Part shown: piece by piece, positions 62,351 through 64,000 of the stretch | How the letters are laid out: each line of letters starts with the position of its first letter | Position numbering within the stretch: the first letter of the stretch is position 1 | Source: a virus | Reading direction: 5' to 3' (one strand) | Length of the DNA stretch: 64,000 bases | Virus record (IMG/VR): IMGVR_UViG_3300002052_000001 | Location: 62,001 to 126,000 of that record | Notes under the pieces: generated by a model | What the model was told of the DNA's origin: nothing | The model's database searches: none | What the model saw: only the letters and a program-made list of their open reading frames with translations | Program-made: the position numbers and the translations under genes

Positions 62351-62752
62351 ATGGCCTCAAAGTGCGTGGAAGATTGGATATGGCCCAGTTGGCGCGAGGG
62401 AATAAGTGGAAAGGTAGTGGGCGGCATGGCTAAGTGCAGAGGTTCGGGGGTCATCCTGGGTGGTTACCGTAAGGAGTTCGAGGGTGAGACCTTCAAGACC
62501 AAATGCGTGGAGTGTTGGCAGGTGGTCGAAGAAGTCCCCATAGCTCCTGAGCCCAGGACCGACCTGCGCAAGGACGGTTCGGTGGTGTGGGTGGTGCGCA
62601 AGCAGATAGTCGATCACGAGTTCGACGGCGTTTGTAGAAAGCGAATGCGCCGAGACTGGACTGGCTACCTGTTCTTGGTGGGCTTCATGGGGATCGTTGG
62701 TAATCTGCTTTACTGGATATGGAAAGGAATAGAAGCATGGCTGATGCTCTGA
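62351..62752 (+). CDS. Zinc-site membrane protein, 133 aa
   Basis: ATG 62351; a later ATG 62426 gives MAKCRGSGVILGGYRKEFEGETFKTKCVECW. CxGSG and CVEC make a zinc site, and residues about 107-130 (TGYLFLVGFMGIVGNLLYWIW) form a membrane helix. Topology with the zinc region inside is likely. Confidence 0.6.
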   Translation: MASKCVEDWIWPSWREGISGKVVGGMAKCRGSGVILGGYRKEFEGETFKTKCVECWQVVEEVPIAPEPRTDLRKDGSVVWVVRKQIVDHEFDGVCRKRMRRDWTGYLFLVGFMGIVGNLLYWIWKGIEAWLML

Positions 62753-62810
62753 CTTCACCCGAGACGGTCCCGACGGCCAGCTCTACCTGCTGGGGTACAA
62801 CTATGGGCAC
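62745..62810 (+). pseudogene. Possible 3' end of a broken gene
   Basis: CSDFTRDGPDGQLYLLGYNYGH followed by a stop reads like the C-terminus of a beta-rich protein, but no start precedes it. It lies in the 62753-62822 gap before the next gene. Could be chance. Confidence 0.3.
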
Positions 62811-62822
62811 TGAGGCTGTGAG

Positions 62823-63299
62823 GTGACCGATTTCTGGACCGGCGGCTCCGGGCCGATCGACTGGCAGGCCCGGCTTGAAGCGGCCCAGCGCAACGCCAAG
62901 GGTGATCCTATTACCGGCACCTTCTATGTCCTGGACGGCGGCCGATACCAGCTCTTCCGCAAGGGCGTGGTCATCGAGGAGTACGGCAACCAGATTGCCA
63001 TCGCCTTCGACGCAGCTACGCGCCAGGTCCTGAAGCACGGCGACCCAGACCAGGTGGAGAAATACGCCATCAACGCTCGGAAAGCCTACATTGAGCGCGA
63101 GGACGACATCCGCCATCTGGTCCCCACACTGGTCGTGGTTTGGATGCCGCCGGGTTTTGATCCGGAAGAGATCAACAAGGTCCTGGCCGACCCTGCTTAC
63201 CTACTGGAGCTGATGGAGAGAGCCCAGCGGGTGAGGCGGCTGGGCGACGGCGGATCGAAAAAGCTACCAGATATCACCCCAAAGGGTGACAAACCTTGA
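62823..63299 (+). CDS. Hypothetical protein, 158 aa
   Basis: GTG at 62823 after GAGG. MTDFWTGGSGPIDWQARLEAAQRNAKGDPITGTFYVLDGGRYQLFRKG, then helical. LVVVWMPPGFDPEEINKVLADPAYLLELMERA. No motif recognised. Confidence 0.65.
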   Translation: MTDFWTGGSGPIDWQARLEAAQRNAKGDPITGTFYVLDGGRYQLFRKGVVIEEYGNQIAIAFDAATRQVLKHGDPDQVEKYAINARKAYIEREDDIRHLVPTLVVVWMPPGFDPEEINKVLADPAYLLELMERAQRVRRLGDGGSKKLPDITPKGDKP

Positions 63300-63326
63300 C
63301 GGTCGCCCCGTAGCGACGGGTATGAT
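63296..63326 (+). promoter_or_regulatory. Candidate promoter with internal dyad
   Basis: TTGACG 63296-63301, 19-nt spacer, TATGAT 63321-63326. The spacer holds the inverted repeat CCCGT-AGCG-ACGGG (63307-63320), well placed to be an operator. Confidence 0.5.
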
Positions 63327-63341
63327 ATGGGTAGGTTCAGC

Positions 63342-63719
63342 ATGAGCATCTCGAACCGCCCTCCTCAAATTAAAGTCCGGATGGTGGGTGAGGAATCCTG
63401 GGCACAGCGGATTGCCAGCTTTCTGGAGGAGCGGGTCGGCGCTATTGTCAAGCGAGATACTGTGCCTCCAACGAACGGTTATCCTGACAATCCTCATGTG
63501 CTCATCGTGAATCTATTAGCCGATCCCAGTTTTGAGTTCCTTCGGAGTCTGCGTAAAAAGTGGTCGGAACGCGACCTCCCTGTTATTGTGATGGCTGACG
63601 ATGATGATTGTGAGGTCGATGCCATGCGCGCTGGTGCGAGTGCCTTTATAGACGAGTCGATGCACCACGATGGACGGTTGCTGGAGAAGCTCGTTTTCGG
63701 CCTTGCGTACGAAGGATGA
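63342..63719 (+). CDS. Receiver-like domain protein without phosphoacceptor Asp, 125 aa
   Basis: HVLIVNLLADPSFEFLRSLRKKWSERDLPVIVMADDDDCEVDAMRAGASAFIDESM (about 51-106) follows the beta-alpha order of a CheY receiver, but the strand VLIVN has Asn-Leu where the phospho-Asp should be. So it is a pseudo-receiver, perhaps a decoy for host two-component signalling. ATG at 63342 (63327 possible). Confidence 0.6.
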   Translation: MSISNRPPQIKVRMVGEESWAQRIASFLEERVGAIVKRDTVPPTNGYPDNPHVLIVNLLADPSFEFLRSLRKKWSERDLPVIVMADDDDCEVDAMRAGASAFIDESMHHDGRLLEKLVFGLAYEG

Positions 63720-63737
63720 TGCTAACTGGGAACGTAC

Positions 63738-64000
63738 ATGCTGCAAATATCAGCTTGGATGCTCACGGCAATCGGGGGGATTATCGCCATTTTAATGGCC
63801 ACGATCGGTTACCTGATTCGAGTCGTGATCGCTACGAGCCAAAAAAAGAATGAGGAACAAGACGGCCGCATCGGAGAGTTGGCCAAGAAAATTTCTGAGA
63901 TTGATCGGAAGATTGTTGAGTCCGAACGTGATTCCATGAAGCAATTTGTGGACCGTGAAACCTGGACACGGGATTACGTCACGCTCACCAACCGGATCGA
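63738..64000 (+). CDS. Membrane-anchored coiled-coil protein, partial
   Basis: Runs off the right edge. MLQISAWMLTAIGGIIAILMATIGYLIRVVIATSQKKNEEQDGRIGELAKKISEIDRKIVESERD: one membrane helix at 8-34, then a coiled coil. Similar layout to 50730-50957 and 31481-31714. Confidence 0.6.
   Translation, partial: MLQISAWMLTAIGGIIAILMATIGYLIRVVIATSQKKNEEQDGRIGELAKKISEIDRKIVESERDSMKQFVDRETWTRDYVTLTNRI

Noticed and set aside
1-64000. tRNA genes, rRNA, CRISPR arrays, insertion-sequence ends
   Set aside because: I found no cloverleaf-like segment with a CCA end, no regularly spaced repeats and no transposase. A tRNA scan and a repeat finder would settle it.

Overview
The window looks like an accessory or early region of a large double-stranded DNA phage, probably a jumbo phage. 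It carries about 110 mostly small genes, nearly all under 1.2 kb. They are packed head to tail with ATGA, GTGA or TGATG overlaps, strong GGAGG-type ribosome sites and almost no gaps. The recognisable genes are phage-type: RuvC-like resolvase, ATP-dependent DNA ligase, a PolX-like nucleotidyltransferase, peptide deformylase, DUF5131 (Gp37/Gp68), DUF5662, DUF1643, DUF3307, R2K ATP-grasp and two free-standing HNH endonucleases. No capsid, tail, terminase, replicative polymerase or tRNA gene is visible here. The host is not identified. A phage-encoded lipoprotein with Gly-Gly-Thr/Ala repeats and Cys-rich modules, and a consensus-like parS site, point loosely to a Gram-negative host with ParABS and a taste for such lipoproteins (Myxococcota or relatives); this is inference.

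Layout: plus-strand genes run to 12628, where a hairpin meets a two-gene minus unit (12761-14156). A divergent region leads into plus-strand genes 14436-38618, opening with an AT-rich, Lys-rich block that encodes a J-domain protein and a four-CCHC-knuckle protein. A minus-strand block (38633 to about 45966) holds an HTH regulator, a GHKL-ATPase/metallopeptidase fusion, DNA ligase and the PolX-like protein. Plus-strand genes resume at 46043 with a second GHKL-ATPase/metallopeptidase fusion, the lipoprotein, a matrixin-like protease and peptide deformylase, up to 57196. A short minus cluster (57193-58073) is fired from overlapping divergent promoters, and plus-strand genes continue to the right edge.

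Three systems-level signals stand out. (1) Eight proteins in three transcription units (9115-12628, 20211-21224, 35927-38618) share an N-terminal tag of the form SxQLxEA. It resembles the T4 capsid-targeting sequence with an LxE|A prohead-protease site. They include two or three likely enzymes (SprT-like and gluzincin-like metallopeptidases, an ADP-ribosyltransferase-like protein), so they may be a set of virion-packaged, injected effectors. Their units start with a shared element, TANNCT plus 6 nt plus ATG. (2) The exact 14-bp palindrome GGCAGTCGACTGCC occurs eight times, four of them intergenic next to ribosome sites. (3) Many promoters (TTGACA, 16-17 nt, TANNNT) sit 6-9 bp from the start codon, which predicts leaderless mRNAs.
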